Of a stretch of DNA of 64,000 nucleotides, positions 12,272-24,720 are shown in pieces. The stretch's first letter is position 1. The number at the start of each line of letters is the position of its first letter. Source of the stretch: Brachynemurus nebulosus (lineage: Eukaryota; Arthropoda; Insecta; Neuroptera; Myrmeleontidae). The position numbers and the translations under genes are program-made. The DNA lies in assembly GCA_035578155.1 (NCBI GenBank), contig JAPWDM010000008.1:32758280-32822279 (forward strand), read 5' to 3'. The notes beneath the pieces were generated by a model, which saw nothing but the letters and a program-made list of their open reading frames with translations, was not told the origin of the DNA and searched no databases.

Positions 12272-13500
12272 GTAATCACCAACATTTTTCTACGTCACTC
12301 TACTTATAATATCTATACAAACAATAGTCCATGTTATAACTAACATTTACAGCAAGTAATATCACAGCTGTGTTATATTAGTACTGCATATACATGGTAG
12401 GTGTCCGGGGGGTGGTTACCCCATACGTGTTTACATTTCAACGAAACTATATAGTGCAATTGTATCTTTTATCAGTTGTTGTAGTAGAGAACCTAGCTGA
12501 CGCTAGGTAGATATTATGTGAGGTGCCCACTTATATTACGAATGTCAACAGTTCGCAACATATATGTGTTAGTGTGATTCCATAAATTGCCCTTGGGAAC
12601 TACCCAACGCTCGTGTGCACCAAATATTCCACCGTATTCTGGTGATATCAAAGCAATAGTAGACAAAGTATAGTGTTGAGTTGTAATATGGAACATTTTG
12701 TGTGTATACATATATTTGAAAATGAAATGAATATATAAGATATGTATGTACAGGATGTATTAGAAATAGTCGGTTATAATCTCTAAGTTGTTTCACGTCA
12801 CGTTCTAATTTTAGTAGGCTTCGTAGTCATTGTCAGCTTAGAGCTTTACTGGCATTAAAATATAAAGCAGACAGACGATGTGATTGAACTAAACCACTCT
12901 TGTGATAATAATTCGTGCTAACCTTTTGGTTTTTTACACTTTTTTGCTTTAGCCTAATTATTCAATTTTTTTATCACTTCTAGGTAGGTAGGTACTTACT
13001 CAGTGATTACTACATATTTAAAATTAAATTGCTAATGAAAAATCTACGATTCAAACCTGCAATATCTGTTTCTTCATTAAATATATAGCGCACTTTTACC
13101 GACTGCGCCATAAGACCACCAATACTGTTTAGTTTTAAATAGACTGTACATAATTACTTATGTTATTAGGAAGAGTAAATTTTTTATGTTTCTGTTTTCT
13201 TCAGAAATGGATTGAATAACTTTTTGCATAGATTTTATTAAATAAAAATTAAAATAGATAATTAAATTGAGAAATTGGTAAATGCAAAATCATCAATTTA
13301 ATGAACAGAAAAGTGTATAATATGTTTTGAAAATAGAGTATAGATACAGATTACAGAACGTTCACTACTATCTCTTTTGCGTAGTCGGTAGTGTGCAGTT
13401 CTGAGCAAGTTAGGCTACTTTTTATTCACTCGTTCGGTAACAGTGGTTGAGCGTAGATCAATTATTTTAATTATTATGCCCATTGTTACCACGGCCGCAG
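12272..13500. other. Unassigned apart from one tRNA-like module
   Basis: Frames on the minus strand near 12514-12796 have no family. The tRNA-like module at 13039-13120 is listed separately. Confidence 0.4.
13039..13120 (-). repeat. Isolated tRNA-like module
   Basis: Minus strand: A-box-like TGGCGCAGTCGGTAAAAG closing a short D-like stem (GCGC/GCGC), and B-box-like GGTTTGAATCG about 45 bases on. No inverted partner was found nearby. Probably the head of a degraded tRNA-derived SINE. Confidence 0.5.
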
Positions 13501-13508
13501 CAAACCAC

Positions 13509-14249
13509 CAGAGTTGTGCCATGTGATGTAAAAAAACAGTTTTTTACATTTTTACGTAAAAAATTGTAAAATATGTAAAAAACTGTAAAAAACCGTAAAA
13601 AATTGTAGAAAATTGTAAAAAATGTAAAATACTTAAATCATTTGTCATTTCACTGACAAAAAATATTTATTTTGACCGTTATTACTTGTTTATAAGTTCA
13701 CATAAAAAACCGTATAAACAAATTGTCCACACAAAAATGATTTTCTGCTGGTGGAAGGCCATCCGCAACTGACTACAAAGCTTTAAATTTCCAAATTAAC
13801 AAATTCAGTTTTGACAGATGAAAAAAAACAACTAGGTATATGTTTATTTCTCTTTAAACTATAATAAGAATAAAATCACTGACCTTAGTGATGATGAAGA
13901 TGAGATGCCTTTAATAAAATTTAACTAAATAAATAAAAATCTTTTTAATATTGAATTCTTAAATAAACTATTCTATCAAAACTAACCTTTCCTTTTCCTG
14001 TTTGTACCGATTTATATTTTTAGTTTTCAAATTACTTAATTATTAAGTTTTATTTTGCAAATATAGCAAATACTTCAATAGCAAATATATGGAATACCAT
14101 CAGTAACGCTTACATCTATTAAATATAAAAAAATTAGTTTTTTACGTTTTTTACATTTTTTTATCAAAAGAAATATATATAAATTACAGCGTTTTTTACA
14201 TGTAAAAAACTGTGTAATTTACCTGAAGTAAATTACAGGCACAACTCTG
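13509..14249. mobile_element. hAT-type non-autonomous element rich in TGTAAAAAAC
   Basis: Perfect 12-bp inverted ends CAGAGTTGTGCC and GGCACAACTCTG, flanked by 8-bp near-identical duplications CAAACCAC (13501-13508) and CAAGCCAC (14250-14257). Many TGTAAAAAACTG-type subterminal motifs crowd both ends, as transposase-binding repeats do in hAT elements. A piece of the hairpin-repeat family lies at about 14055-14127. No coding capacity. Confidence 0.9.
14055..14127 (-). repeat. Hairpin-repeat family, 5' fragment
   Basis: Minus strand reads TTTAATAGATGTAAGCGTTA and GATGGTATTCCATATATTTG, the conserved 5' part of the family, without the hairpin. It lies inside the hAT element 13509-14249. Confidence 0.6.
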
Positions 14250-14768
14250 CAAGCCACATACATACGTATGTAGTATTGGGATACATACCTATGCAAGACA
14301 GATCACTTCACTCACACACACAACATAGACCACACAAATACAAACTAAACCCAGTGCACATATATAACATATTGGTGGGATAGCTGTGGATTGAACACTG
14401 TGGATACCTCATATTTATGGACTTACCTATTTTAAGAGCTAAATTTTTTCATTAAATATTTTGTTCCATTAACAAATATTTTTTGTTGCAATAAAAATAA
14501 TGCACTACTTACTCTAACTATCAATTTTTTGTTGCGAACATACATAGCGTCAGTTAATAAATTTTTATTCGGACATTTTTAGTTATCACTACACATGCAC
14601 TGGGGTGGCTATATGAATGGAGCTGGGGGGACTGTCATATAACGTAAAATTATTATTAGTCCCTTTTTTAAGTCAGTTTTACTACTAACACTACATTGTG
14701 TATATTACGTATGTTTATTTGTTTTTTTAGCACTTCCCAATATGAATCATTTTGTCTATTGTCTAGTA

Positions 14769-15564
14769 CAGGGGTCGGCAACCTTTTTTGGATGGCGGGC
14801 CATTTAAAAAAAAATAATTTTTAGCGGGCCGCACAGTCAAATATTTTGTAATGTAGTATGTGGCTTAAGTAGGTTTTTTAATGAATTTTTGAATCGAAAA
14901 TTCAACGATTTGAGTCACTGTCTTGATGCTACTTGAGCCCGGAACTATGATAGAAATAATTTATTTTGAAGTCTCTAGAAGCCAAAAATGGCATTCACTA
15001 AAATCTATATAACTCTCGAACGAAAAATCCTGTTTTTATGAAATTTGGTAAAAATATTGGAAACCCAAAAAGTCAGACACGTTCGATGCCCGGAATCGAT
15101 TTTTAGGCACTTTTTCTTTAAAAAATTTTTGTGGAAAAAGTAAGTTTTTTGCCCAAATTTCCTCAAGTTTTTGCCATATTTTCTTACACGGTTGGAAAGA
15201 GGAGAAAATAATCACATAAAAAGGATTTTTGAACAATAATTTTATGTCAAGTAGTTTCCGAGAAAAACTAATTTTCGTTAACGGAAATTCGCTATATTAT
15301 TATGCAGGATAGTACGACAGGGGTATTTTATTTTTTTTTAACATAATATAAATATTATTAAAAATCAACATGAGGAACAATTTTTAGTAACAGTTTTATT
15401 TACATGATGTTATAAAACATCGGAGAACAAAAAAAGTATAAAAAAGTATGCTCATCTCTGCATAGGCAGAGCAAATTATTCGAAAAGTTATATTGCTTGG
15501 CGGGCCGCATGAAAGCTTGCAAAGGGCCGCATGTGGCCCGCAGGCGGCAGGTTGCCGACCCCTG
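14769..15564. mobile_element. hAT-type non-autonomous element, 8-bp TSD
   Basis: Ends CAGGGGTCGGCAACC and its exact complement GGTTGCCGACCCCTG are flanked by a perfect 8-bp duplication GTCTAGTA (14761-14768 and 15565-15572). GC-rich subterminal GCGGGCCGCA words lie inside each end. The TSD length and the CAG start are typical of the hAT superfamily. The middle (about 14884-15325) is a copy of dispersed repeat B. No transposase. Confidence 0.92.
14884..15325 (+). repeat. Dispersed repeat B, copy inside hAT element
   Basis: Contains GAGCCCGGAACTATGATAG, GTCAGACACGTTCGATGCC and TATGCAGGATAGTACGACAG, the three marker blocks of this family, in order. Confidence 0.7.
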
Positions 15565-15572
15565 GTCTAGTA

Positions 15573-16329
15573 CATACTACATACATATTATATAATGTAC
15601 ACCTTGTATATTAATATACAAGGTACAAAATAATGTCATTCCAACATAAATATTTGCTGGTATGATGGAATGTCGCCAGTTGCCTCACTCGTACAATTTA
15701 CATCGAAATATAGGTATGTACAAGACATTTGTAGAAATGAGACCTCAGGCTTAACAAACAATGTGGATTGTTATTATTAATTTTCGTTCGAGATGAGCCT
15801 TCGAAATAATAATATGTTCCGCATCGATGTTAACAATAACATTGTGTGCGTACTCGTAGAAGAACAATGGATCAAATAATAGGACTTAAATTGTTTCCGT
15901 CTGTTTTATACCCATTGTTTGATGGTATGGCGGTTAGAAGTTGGTCGTGGTAGACAATTGTTGGCTGTATAACCTAGAAATTTCCGAATGTTTAAGTTCA
16001 GTTTTGTTGACGATATCCAAATAAATATTTTGCAGATTTTGAAGCTCTTCGCATATTAAATTTTTATGCTGATTAAATGATCGTAAAAAATTTTATACCT
16101 GGCGACACATAAATAACATAAAATATTCGAGTTTTCGAGGTGTAACATTAAAATTGACATTTAACCCATTTATTTTCCATATAATTGTGACTGGTCTGAA
16201 AATATTCATTTCATATATTTTGTATGACAATGTGACACTTTATTAACGCGATGAAGTGGTCTAGGAAAGTTATTTATGTTTCCTGGGTAAATGGTTTAGT
16301 GAGTGAGATGATTTTTCTATAAAGACATC
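15573..16329. other. AT-rich DNA, nothing recognised
   Basis: No paired ends or coding motif seen. Confidence 0.4.
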
Positions 16330-16331
16330 TA

Positions 16332-16874
16332 CACGGAGAGAAAATTCATAGAAAAATTACTGTGCTCAACACTACAATCGACGTGTTTCTAAAAATTGTC
16401 CGCATTATGTCTAGATCTCGGATTCATAGTTTTCGAGCTATTCTACTATTAAGTTAAAATAATGTGCATTCTGCTATTAACAGAAGCAAGAATCGAAGGT
16501 CGGAAAAGATCGGGCATCTTCGAAGCTTTTCGAAGCAGGTTTGAATACGTTTATTGTTCCTCAGTGTGTACAGCCCAACCAACATAAGGTTGCCGGTTAG
16601 ATACGCAAATGAAAGAGTACGACAACAAGAATTAAAGTATAACATATATGCATAAAAGTGTGATAGAAATTGTGTTAGCACATTAAATTTTGCCATGCCA
16701 GCACAACAATTTTTATGAAGCCATGACTAATACTCTTTACGTTTCAATTTAATAATATTTACATGATCGTACAATATTTTTTACTTTGGTCGTCGATCGC
16801 GCACGCATTACAAGAGAGCATGGTAATTTTTCTGAAATTTTCTCTACAAAAATTATATGATTTTTCTCTCCGTA
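16332..16874. mobile_element. TA-flanked TIR element, short version
   Basis: Ends CACGGAGAGAAAATTCATA and (complement) TACGGAGAGAAAAATCATA with TA outside both. Sequence from about 16480 onward matches the complement of 30540-30830. No recognisable protein. Confidence 0.75.
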
Positions 16875-16911
16875 TACATAAACACACGTTAAGAACCCAG
16901 GCTGCAAAGAA

Positions 16912-17575
16912 AGGTCAGGAAAGTGAGCTAATCATTTCCGAATACAGAGAAAATGACATACTATATAATTTCACCCTTATTTCCAAAATTCAGTAGAAAA
17001 GCGAAAAATCAGAAATATCTATTCGACTAGCTTACAAGTAAAAAGTGAACACGACAGAATCTAACCCAAGGGCGGTAATAAAAAAAACTTATCTATGCAT
17101 TTCGCGTTATTTTCGCTCTCAATATAACTGCTTTCCAAATTTTTCCAACGCCTATAGTTTTCCGCAAAAATCGGAGAAAATTGTTTTAGGTTAGAAAAGT
17201 GAACTAGTCATTTCCGGATTTAGGGAAAATGACACACTATATTTTCGCGTTTATTTCGCGTTGTCTCAAAACTCAATAGAAAAACGGAAAATCTAAAAAA
17301 ACGTCTAATTGACTACCTTTTGGGGAAAAAATAAGTACAGCAGAATCTAAACGAACGGCGATAAAGAAACGTAACTAGGAATTTCGCGCTCTTTTTCCAA
17401 CGTCTATAGTTTTCCGGAAAATCGGAGAAAACTGTTTTACTGTTAAAAAGTGATTACGATAAAATTGTAACCAATTAGGATTAAAAAAGCGTACGTAGGA
17501 ATTTCGCGCTATATTTGCACCGTATGTATCCACTGTCTAAATTTTTCCAAAACCTATATAGTACCTATAGCTGAA
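16912..17575. repeat. Degenerate tandem array, unit about 280 bp
   Basis: Two full units and a partial third. Each has CATTTCCGRATWYAGRGAAAATGACA, a TCARTAGAAAARCGRAAAAT block and an AYTTCGCG block. The first two units are offset by about 281 bp. Confidence 0.6.
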
Positions 17576-17737
17576 ACCAGTAAAATTGAACAGGAATTTC
17601 ATGTTGATTAGAAAGCTTGCTGTTGGCAAAAATACATTATAATATATGACACTCTACGGGAAATGGGAAATTTTTGTCAGGTATATTTCAATGGAAAATT
17701 ATGCCAAAAATTTAAAATTTTGTATGGTAAATAGGTA

Positions 17738-18651
17738 CCGTAAAACCGTCTAGACTCGGACACTTTTTTACATTTTTTTGTTAATTTCATGCTTATACAT
17801 GTTTCTTTTATAGATATCACCAATAAAAGTATTACCATTAGAAAGAGTGTATATTATTTGTTATATCCCTGACCCATCTGTTTCATTATAAGTAAAAATA
17901 AAAAAAATAAAAAATAATTAGTAAGTGTCCGGGTCTATACCGCGGGTCTATATACTAAATCGGTCTTAACCCGGACACTTACTTAAATAATGTAATAGCA
18001 TGCAAACTAAACTCTCTCGTCGGGGTTAGGACAGTGTTTTATGCGGTCTGATGTCTTTAAACCTATCAAAGACGTCAAAACATTTTGTGGGGAGGAAGAG
18101 GGGTCAATGTATAGTATGCCTCTCTATGAAGTAAACACACGATATGACACCAGAAGGAGACATAATCCGCGTAATTCGTGGGGGAATATTAACGTATGGA
18201 TAGTGGAAGTTGCAGATAGTGCGAATCACGGCCATAGTGTAATAAACTGATGTGTCCGGGTCTAAACGGATATATATGTATAGCATGTATTTTTTTATAT
18301 ATACATTGAATATAACTTCAAACATCATTAAATGATGCGCGATAAAATTCTGAACACATACATATCAAAACTAAAACAATATGACAATTATGACGAAAAT
18401 TACACGTCTAAGTTAGACACACATTTTATTTCTTTGAAAAACTGTAGGATAGTAATCCTGTAAAATGAAATGGTAAAAGTTGAAATCCATAATTTTTATT
18501 GGTACAGGTGTTTAGAGGATGTTTTTCTCTGTCTAAAGATGTCAAGAACAAATGTTTATTGTAGCAGGTTAATGTAGAAATTATTTACTTTGAAGATTGG
18601 TGCAAAGTGTCCGGGTCTAGACGCCCTGTCCGGGTCTAGACAGTTTTACAG
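17738..18651. mobile_element. TA-flanked TIR element with GTGTCCGGGTCTA repeats
   Basis: Left end CCGTAAAACCGTCTAGACTC and right end, in complement, CTGTAAAACTGTCTAGACCC, with TA outside both (17736-17737, 18652-18653). The word GTCCGGGTCTA occurs near 17927, 18254, 18609 and 18628, plus inverted variants near 17750 and 17970. No coding. Confidence 0.8.
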
Positions 18652-18653
18652 TA

Positions 18654-20269
18654 AGCCTGTTTAAACATGTATAGGAAGTTAACAGATGCGCTATTGAAAA
18701 ACGAAAATTCATGGAATAATTGTCATCTGACAACGTTTCATTAAATTATGTGACACGCTGAGAGACCCCAAAATACTACTCGATAAAATATATCCGCAGT
18801 TCACTCTAGAAATGCTAATATATCATTTAAGTCAATAAAAGAAGTCTTTTATAGGTTAACCTATTAGATCATTTACTCTGGACTAGCTATTTTATCCTAA
18901 CATATTCATACACACATAAAAATTTGTTTTTATTTTATTATCATTCTAGCTCTATACCTACTCTAAACTCATACACATGACTGACAAGAAGACACATATT
19001 CATAAAACAAAAAAAGAAAAAAAAAAACAAAAAACAAAAACACCATGAAAAGTACCCAGGTTTAGTTACAAAACAAAATGAAACGCTTTAACTACACAAA
19101 AAAAAACAAACACAAAAAAAAAAACACAACATTTAAAAACAAAACTGCAGTACTACCACAACAAAACACAATGACAGACAAAACACTAAAAGAAAAACAA
19201 AACCTGATAAATATTCTGATGCATTTTTGTTTATATTATATATTCACAAGTGTTTCGCTATAGCGTACGTATATCAAGCTTTTTTCAAGTACCCTATATA
19301 TTGTGTTTGGTAACTGTGGTTTGATGTATCATGTTGATGTATGCAATGACACCATACGAGATCATGCCGTTTTTAAATGAGATCACTCTGTGATTTGTTT
19401 TTTGTGTTTTTTATTTTTTGTTGTGGGATTGTTCACAATGTTTAGCTGGGTGTTGTGATGTTGTAAATTTATGAAAGCACAGAAGTTGAAAATAGTGTGG
19501 AAAAAAGTTGGGAAATTTTTAATGAATGTATTAGAATTTATAATTTGTAGTGGTGGTTTTTTAAGTTGGCACCAGACCGTGTGTACTGTAGCTGTACCTA
19601 ATAAATTGATGTTGGTAGTTCTAATTGGAATAATTAGAGTAGCACTCAAAAAGTCTTGTTTTCTGGTTGAGTTGCTTATTAAAATTTAAAACGAGTTTTT
19701 GCATTGATGTAAACTAAAGTTAAGCTGACGGGCAGTGAAAGCTGATGTGTGCCTTTTGGATTCGTGTTAAAATACGAGCAAATGCTTGTAGGGTTTGACT
19801 CACTGATGAGGAGCAATTGCAAAATAACGACCAAGGTTCTAGTCTTTATCTTGGCTTTGGTATTCTTCAGAAATACTGCAAGAGCAAGACGAATCTCAGT
19901 CTTACATTTTCAAGTTGTGCTGTAATGAAGATATTTAAAAAATTTTCACAAATTATAATAAATTCTTAACTAATGAGATGTATTGCAAATTTTTCAAAAA
20001 ATTTAATAATACTATTTGATATAATTATCTTTATATCTTATATTTTGGAAAGAGTCTTGTGTTTGTCTTAATCCTCTTTACTTGAGTTTTGTTTTGGTCT
20101 TCCCAGAGTATGGTAATACTGATCTTGATCTTGCGAACTACGCAACTAACTTTCGAATATTCGAAATTTGAAAAACGGCATTCGAAAGAGTGTCACTTTA
20201 CCTGACCGTACTTCTTCTTCTGTCGTTTTTACCACAAAGGATCCCTAAGATACAGAATCCTCAAATTTC
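18654..20269. other. Unassigned, A/C-rich tract near 19000-19200
   Basis: Low-complexity CAAAAA sequence encodes Lys-rich frames by chance. Near 19803 lies an ACTGATGAGGAGCAATTGC motif discussed in the findings. Confidence 0.4.
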
Positions 20270-20760
20270 TACGTAGAGGGAATATCTCAAAAACAACAAA
20301 ATTCGCCCTACTTAGAATTTCGTTTGTACTCTGAGGAACAAACGAAAAGAAAAGGTACAATCAGATTCAAACGAAACTTTCTTGAATACCGTTTTAAAAT
20401 TTTCAATATCTTAAAAAACAGCGAAATTCACTCTACCTAGAGTTTCGAGGATCGTGTATCTCCGAATCTCTTGAGATACAAACGAAAAGAAACAAAGTAC
20501 ACTAAGGTACGGACGATACAGTTTCGTATGCCGTTTTCAAATTTAGAATATTTTAAAAAGCAGTAAAATTCACACTATTTAGAATTTGGGGGATCCGTTA
20601 TTTGGGAATCCCAATTCGGATACAAATGGAAAGGAAAGGGATATAATCAGATACAATTCATTCTCTTCCGAATCTTGCTTTCAAATTTTACATATGTCAA
20701 TTAACAGTCGAATTCACCTTTCCCAGAAATTCGAGAAAAATCCACAAAAGTCATTTAAAG
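20270..20760. repeat. Degenerate tandem array, unit about 124-144 bp
   Basis: Four units start near 20282, 20406, 20548 and 20692 with an ATAT-C/T-T block, then ATTCRCYCTA-CTTAGAATTTCG-like sequence. Each also has a CAAACGAAAAGAAA- or AATGGAAAGGAAA-like part. Confidence 0.65.
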
Positions 20761-20828
20761 TTAGCGGAAAATCAGTCTCATGTTCTTTAAGAACAAATCT
20801 TAAAACGCAGTACCTATGTAAAAAATAA

Positions 20829-21786
20829 AAAAAAATAAAGTTTGTAAATAAAGAAAAAAAATAATAATTTGCAATAAAACAGTACAAACTACAATGTTAT
20901 GTACAAAAGTATGGTAGAAAAAAAAATTAAAATTTTATTGAAAATAACATTTTTAAATCACGCACAAAGGTGTGTTCTTAACGAACATGAAACCGGATGA
21001 GCGCCAATAATCTTTTTTCTATTTTCGTTTTTATCCTTTCAATGGCCTATATCTACAAAAACCCTTTAAATATAAAATCATCAAATATTACATAACAATT
21101 CCGTAGCTATTATTTACACATACGTCTAGACCAATCGATTACCATCAGACCGGCAATTGTTCGAAATGTGTTTGTTTCTGATCGGCAATTGTCTCGAGTG
21201 TGAAACCATAAGCATACTAAAAGCTTTAAATTCCGAGCACTGTAAATTTAGTACTTGCCGCATTAAAAACAGCAACCTATATATTTTTTTGTTTCTATAA
21301 AACTTCAAAATTTGTTACCACATTATAATGATAATGTTTTACACTGACGTAATAGTACGAGAAGTAAAATTTAAATTTTTTTTACAATTTTTAAGTGTTG
21401 TTCTCTATGTACAAACCAACCTCGTGACAAAAACATTGAAATTCAAAATGAATAGATAAATAAGTGAAAGGAATTAGAAGCATTTTTTTTTTCAACTTTT
21501 TCTCTCTGAATTTCTTTTTTTTTACACGTCTGTTTGAGTCACTGTATGGCTTCGTTCACCATACAAGTAATACGGCGGAGAATAAATATGAATAAAAAAT
21601 ACATAACAATACAAAAGAATATTAAAACTGTGATATTGTTGTAATAGCTATGTAAATAAATGTACATTGTAAACAGATTTTTGTTAACTATTCAAAATCA
21701 GTTATGGATTATACCTGTATACAAAGTTTACATCGTTTACATGGTTGTAGTTTCACCGTGTGTTTCGTTAAAAACGTGCATTTTAA
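20829..21786. other. AT-rich DNA, nothing recognised
   Basis: No gene or repeat structure seen. Confidence 0.4.
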
Positions 21787-21789
21787 TTA

Positions 21790-22246
21790 AGCCGGTTCTA
21801 CATGATGCTGCGAACGTTTCTTCCAGGGTTCGATCGAACGTTTGATGCAAGTAAGTTCGACAGTTGGTGCTGCGAATGTTTCTGCTACACGGTGAATCGA
21901 ACGTTTGATCCAATATACATGATAATGTTTTCGCACAAACGTTTATTCAGTGGATGAGGATGTCATCTGTCTTATGTTATCTCTAATGTGATACACTGAT
22001 ATTGTCTCTCTTCATATGAACGAGTCGTGTAGTCGTTGAGTCGAACCAACAAACATTGTCCTTCAAACGTTGAAAGCATCCCTTTGACTCGGTGCAAGAA
22101 TACCGACATCGGCTGAAACATGGCTAAATACGAACGTTTGACGCTCGACATTGGACGCTTGTGGGTTCGAACAACGGCCACACGATGAGACGAATCATCA
22201 AACGTCCAATGTTGGAAGGTGTTCGTAGCATCGTGTAGAACTGGCT
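21790..22246. mobile_element. TTA-flanked TIR element (Harbinger-like)
   Basis: Ends AGCCGGTTCTACATGATGC and (complement) AGCCAGTTCTACACGATGC, flanked by TTA on both sides (21787-21789, 22247-22249). The word GAACGTTTGA recurs inside both halves. A 3-bp TWA duplication suits PIF/Harbinger. 457 bp, no transposase. Confidence 0.82.
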
Positions 22247-22273
22247 TTAGAGTATTCAAAACCGTTTTTAATC

Positions 22274-22620
22274 GACCACTTCGTCTACCATATAGTTCAG
22301 ATAAATATCGATACTTTCTTTTCAGTATTAAAGAAATATTTGAAAGCCATTCTTTAATCTTAAATATGATTATTGTATCCTGGAATCATTTCCGCTATTA
22401 ATTGGGATAACATTTGGTCGTGTAATATGAAATGTCGTTTTCCGACCAATTTGTCTACCATGGAGTTCAAATAAGTATCGATACTTGGTTAAGTATTAGA
22501 AAAATATTTAATGGCCATTTTTTAATCTTAAATAGAGTTGGTATTGTATCCTGTAATCACTTCCGCCATGAATTATAATAACATTTGGTCGCGTAATATG
22601 AAATGTCGTATTGTGACCGT
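22274..22620. repeat. Tandem duplication, period about 171 bp
   Basis: Two units share TGTCTACCATRKAGTTCARA, TATCGATACTT, TTAATCTTAAAT and TAACATTTGGTCG, ending with GTAATATGAAATGTCGT. Confidence 0.8.
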
Positions 22621-22639
22621 TTGGTCAACCGCATGTTTC

Positions 22640-22920
22640 CACCAAGCTAATCCTACCATTTTCCTTTTTCGAAAAACAAGGCTGTGCCATATTGTGCTAG
22701 TCGTGTGCTAAGCTATTAAATCCTAATAATTGCCTTTTTTGCAGTCAAAAATTTATTTCAAGCCTAAAGTTAGTCTCGCCGTTTTTTTTGTTGAAAACAG
22801 AAAAAGTTGTGCTGTATTGTATTAGACTAAATATGCGATTTTATTGCCAAAAGCCTTTTCTTTTTCATAAAGCTAGGCCCACCATTTTCTTTTTTCGAAA
22901 GCTTCCAATCTCTTTCGAAG
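22640..22920. repeat. Degenerate direct repeat
   Basis: CCACCAAGCTAATCCTACCA and CATAAAGCTAGGCCCACCA, each followed by TTTTC and CTTTTTTCGAAA-like sequence, recur about 225 bp apart. GTGCYRTATTGT also occurs twice. Confidence 0.4.
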
Positions 22921-24040
22921 CTCTTCTAAAATCTTTCTGATTTTATTGATTTTAACTGGTTTTAATCATGTTAACCGCAAGGACACGAAGTCCTTCCAGA
23001 AAGTTCTTTCGACATTTAAGGATGTTTGGGAGGTACAATCGGAGATAAAAGTACATAAAATTAGAAATTCGTGAATAATTCCGTTGTATAACAAACTATG
23101 AGGTAAATAAATAGTTATCTTTGTTAAATAATAGCTATCACTACAACTGATTATACAATACATCAAACTATAGCTCTCAGCTGAGTACAAGAGCTGAGTA
23201 CATTCTGAGGATTTTTCGGAGAATTTCAAAATGCTGCGAGACGATTGAAAATTTAGTAGAATGTTCCTCATTAAATACTAAGGCCCCTGTGAAAATTTCA
23301 AACCGATTCACTAAGCCGTTAAAAAGTTATCGTCAACCATCTCTTTAAAAGGGGAGATGTTATAATAATATCATCACATAGGAAACATGGCGTCTTCCAT
23401 TTTTGTAACAATATTCTCTCGCCCTGATGATAATATGACGACATAAGCCAAAATTTACAATACACATCAACCTAAACACACAAAAAAAGAAAAAAGTAAT
23501 CAGATACAATTTGTACAAAAGAGATTTTTACGCTTCATTTTTTCCCCCAAGCTTCTCTCGTTACACTGAAAACACTCTCCAAGTATAATAATTAATTATA
23601 ATTTCTCAAATGTATTTGATACAGTTTTACAAAGACGTTTCACTGTACATCTATATATGTTGATTTTAATGTTTTCCTTTGTATGCCGTTTTCTTGTATT
23701 CCCCTCTCGTGCCGGCCGTCTGGAAGCGCACTCTATTATTTTGCAGAGGAAAAAAAAGGATGAACGGAACAACACAGAAAAAAGAGAATAACCTTATTAA
23801 TCATAATCTTCTAGACATTTATGGATACGATTTAAAAATACATGCTCGCATACAAACACGGGGATACATATTATAAAAGTATATGTTCAAGTTGAAAAAA
23901 AGATTTTTTTCTTCTAAATGTCGGGGCCCGGTTGTGTCCTTTTCTAACGAGAGCACATAATTTTTCCCGGTGTTACTATAGTATGCGATAGGGATATTAA
24001 CTATCATTTCCATAATCTAAAAAATAATTTATATTTACTA
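22921..24040. other. Unassigned
   Basis: A 101-codon minus-strand frame at 22966-23271 has no recognisable motif. Confidence 0.4.
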
Positions 24041-24720
24041 CTAATTGTTTTTCTGCCGTGTTAAATAAGATTTCGTTGGGAGAGTGATGGAAGAGGATAG
24101 GTATAGCAACCATGCATAACATACGAAATAATGCCTTATAGATTTGTTTGTCAATTTAGACATAAAGTTGATGTATTTTTCGATGACATTTATATGAATG
24201 TAACTAAAGGACAATGGGCAAAACTCCGTGGGGAGCTGCCGCCTGGCGCCCAAGGTTGAGACCGGTGCCGATCGATAGCCCTGGTCAAGTAGTCCAACTT
24301 TGTCAATGGGCACATTCATGGAGAACCTGGCCTTCAATATGGGCGTCAAATGTACAAAAAGTCTGCACGTGGCCATAGCCAAGCGAAATACTTTGTATAA
24401 GTACCAATGGGTTATGAGACATGTCGTTGGTCGGCCTATCACTGTGTAAAACCATTTTTCTGGCAAGTGGCCTAACCTCGTTTCTTCACGTGACCTATGG
24501 CAGAAGACGTACCGAGCGGCTTCAAACCTGTACATTGTGAGTATCCGAAGAGAAGTTTGGGAGTCCTACCGTTGGCGATTTCTGGCAGACTCCTTGGTAG
24601 ATTGCCGAAATAAGGTAATCGGAAGTGCATCCTCTCGAAGGGGACTCTAATGCCTGCTGCAGGTCAACACACATCGTTTCCTTAAGAAATGGCCACGTGG
24701 AGTATGCAAAACCTGCTGCA
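24041..24720. other. GC-richer island with overlapping open frames
   Basis: Base composition from about 24225 to 24720 is distinctly less AT-rich than its surroundings. A 164-codon frame is open on the minus strand (24041-24535), a different minus-strand frame is open over about 24450-24640 (FGNLPRSLPEIANG), and a plus-strand frame is open over about 24450-24650 (WQKTYRAASNLYIV). I recognise none. Possibly a decayed gene or retroelement fragment. Confidence 0.3.

Noticed and set aside
19078..19263. Lys/Asn-rich 61-codon frame
   Set aside because: It comes from a low-complexity A/C-rich tract and has no motif.
24041..24535. Longest unassigned frame (164 codons) as a real protein
   Set aside because: No domain or signal recognised, an AT-rich low-quality C-terminal half, and competing frames on both strands; kept only as an island of interest.
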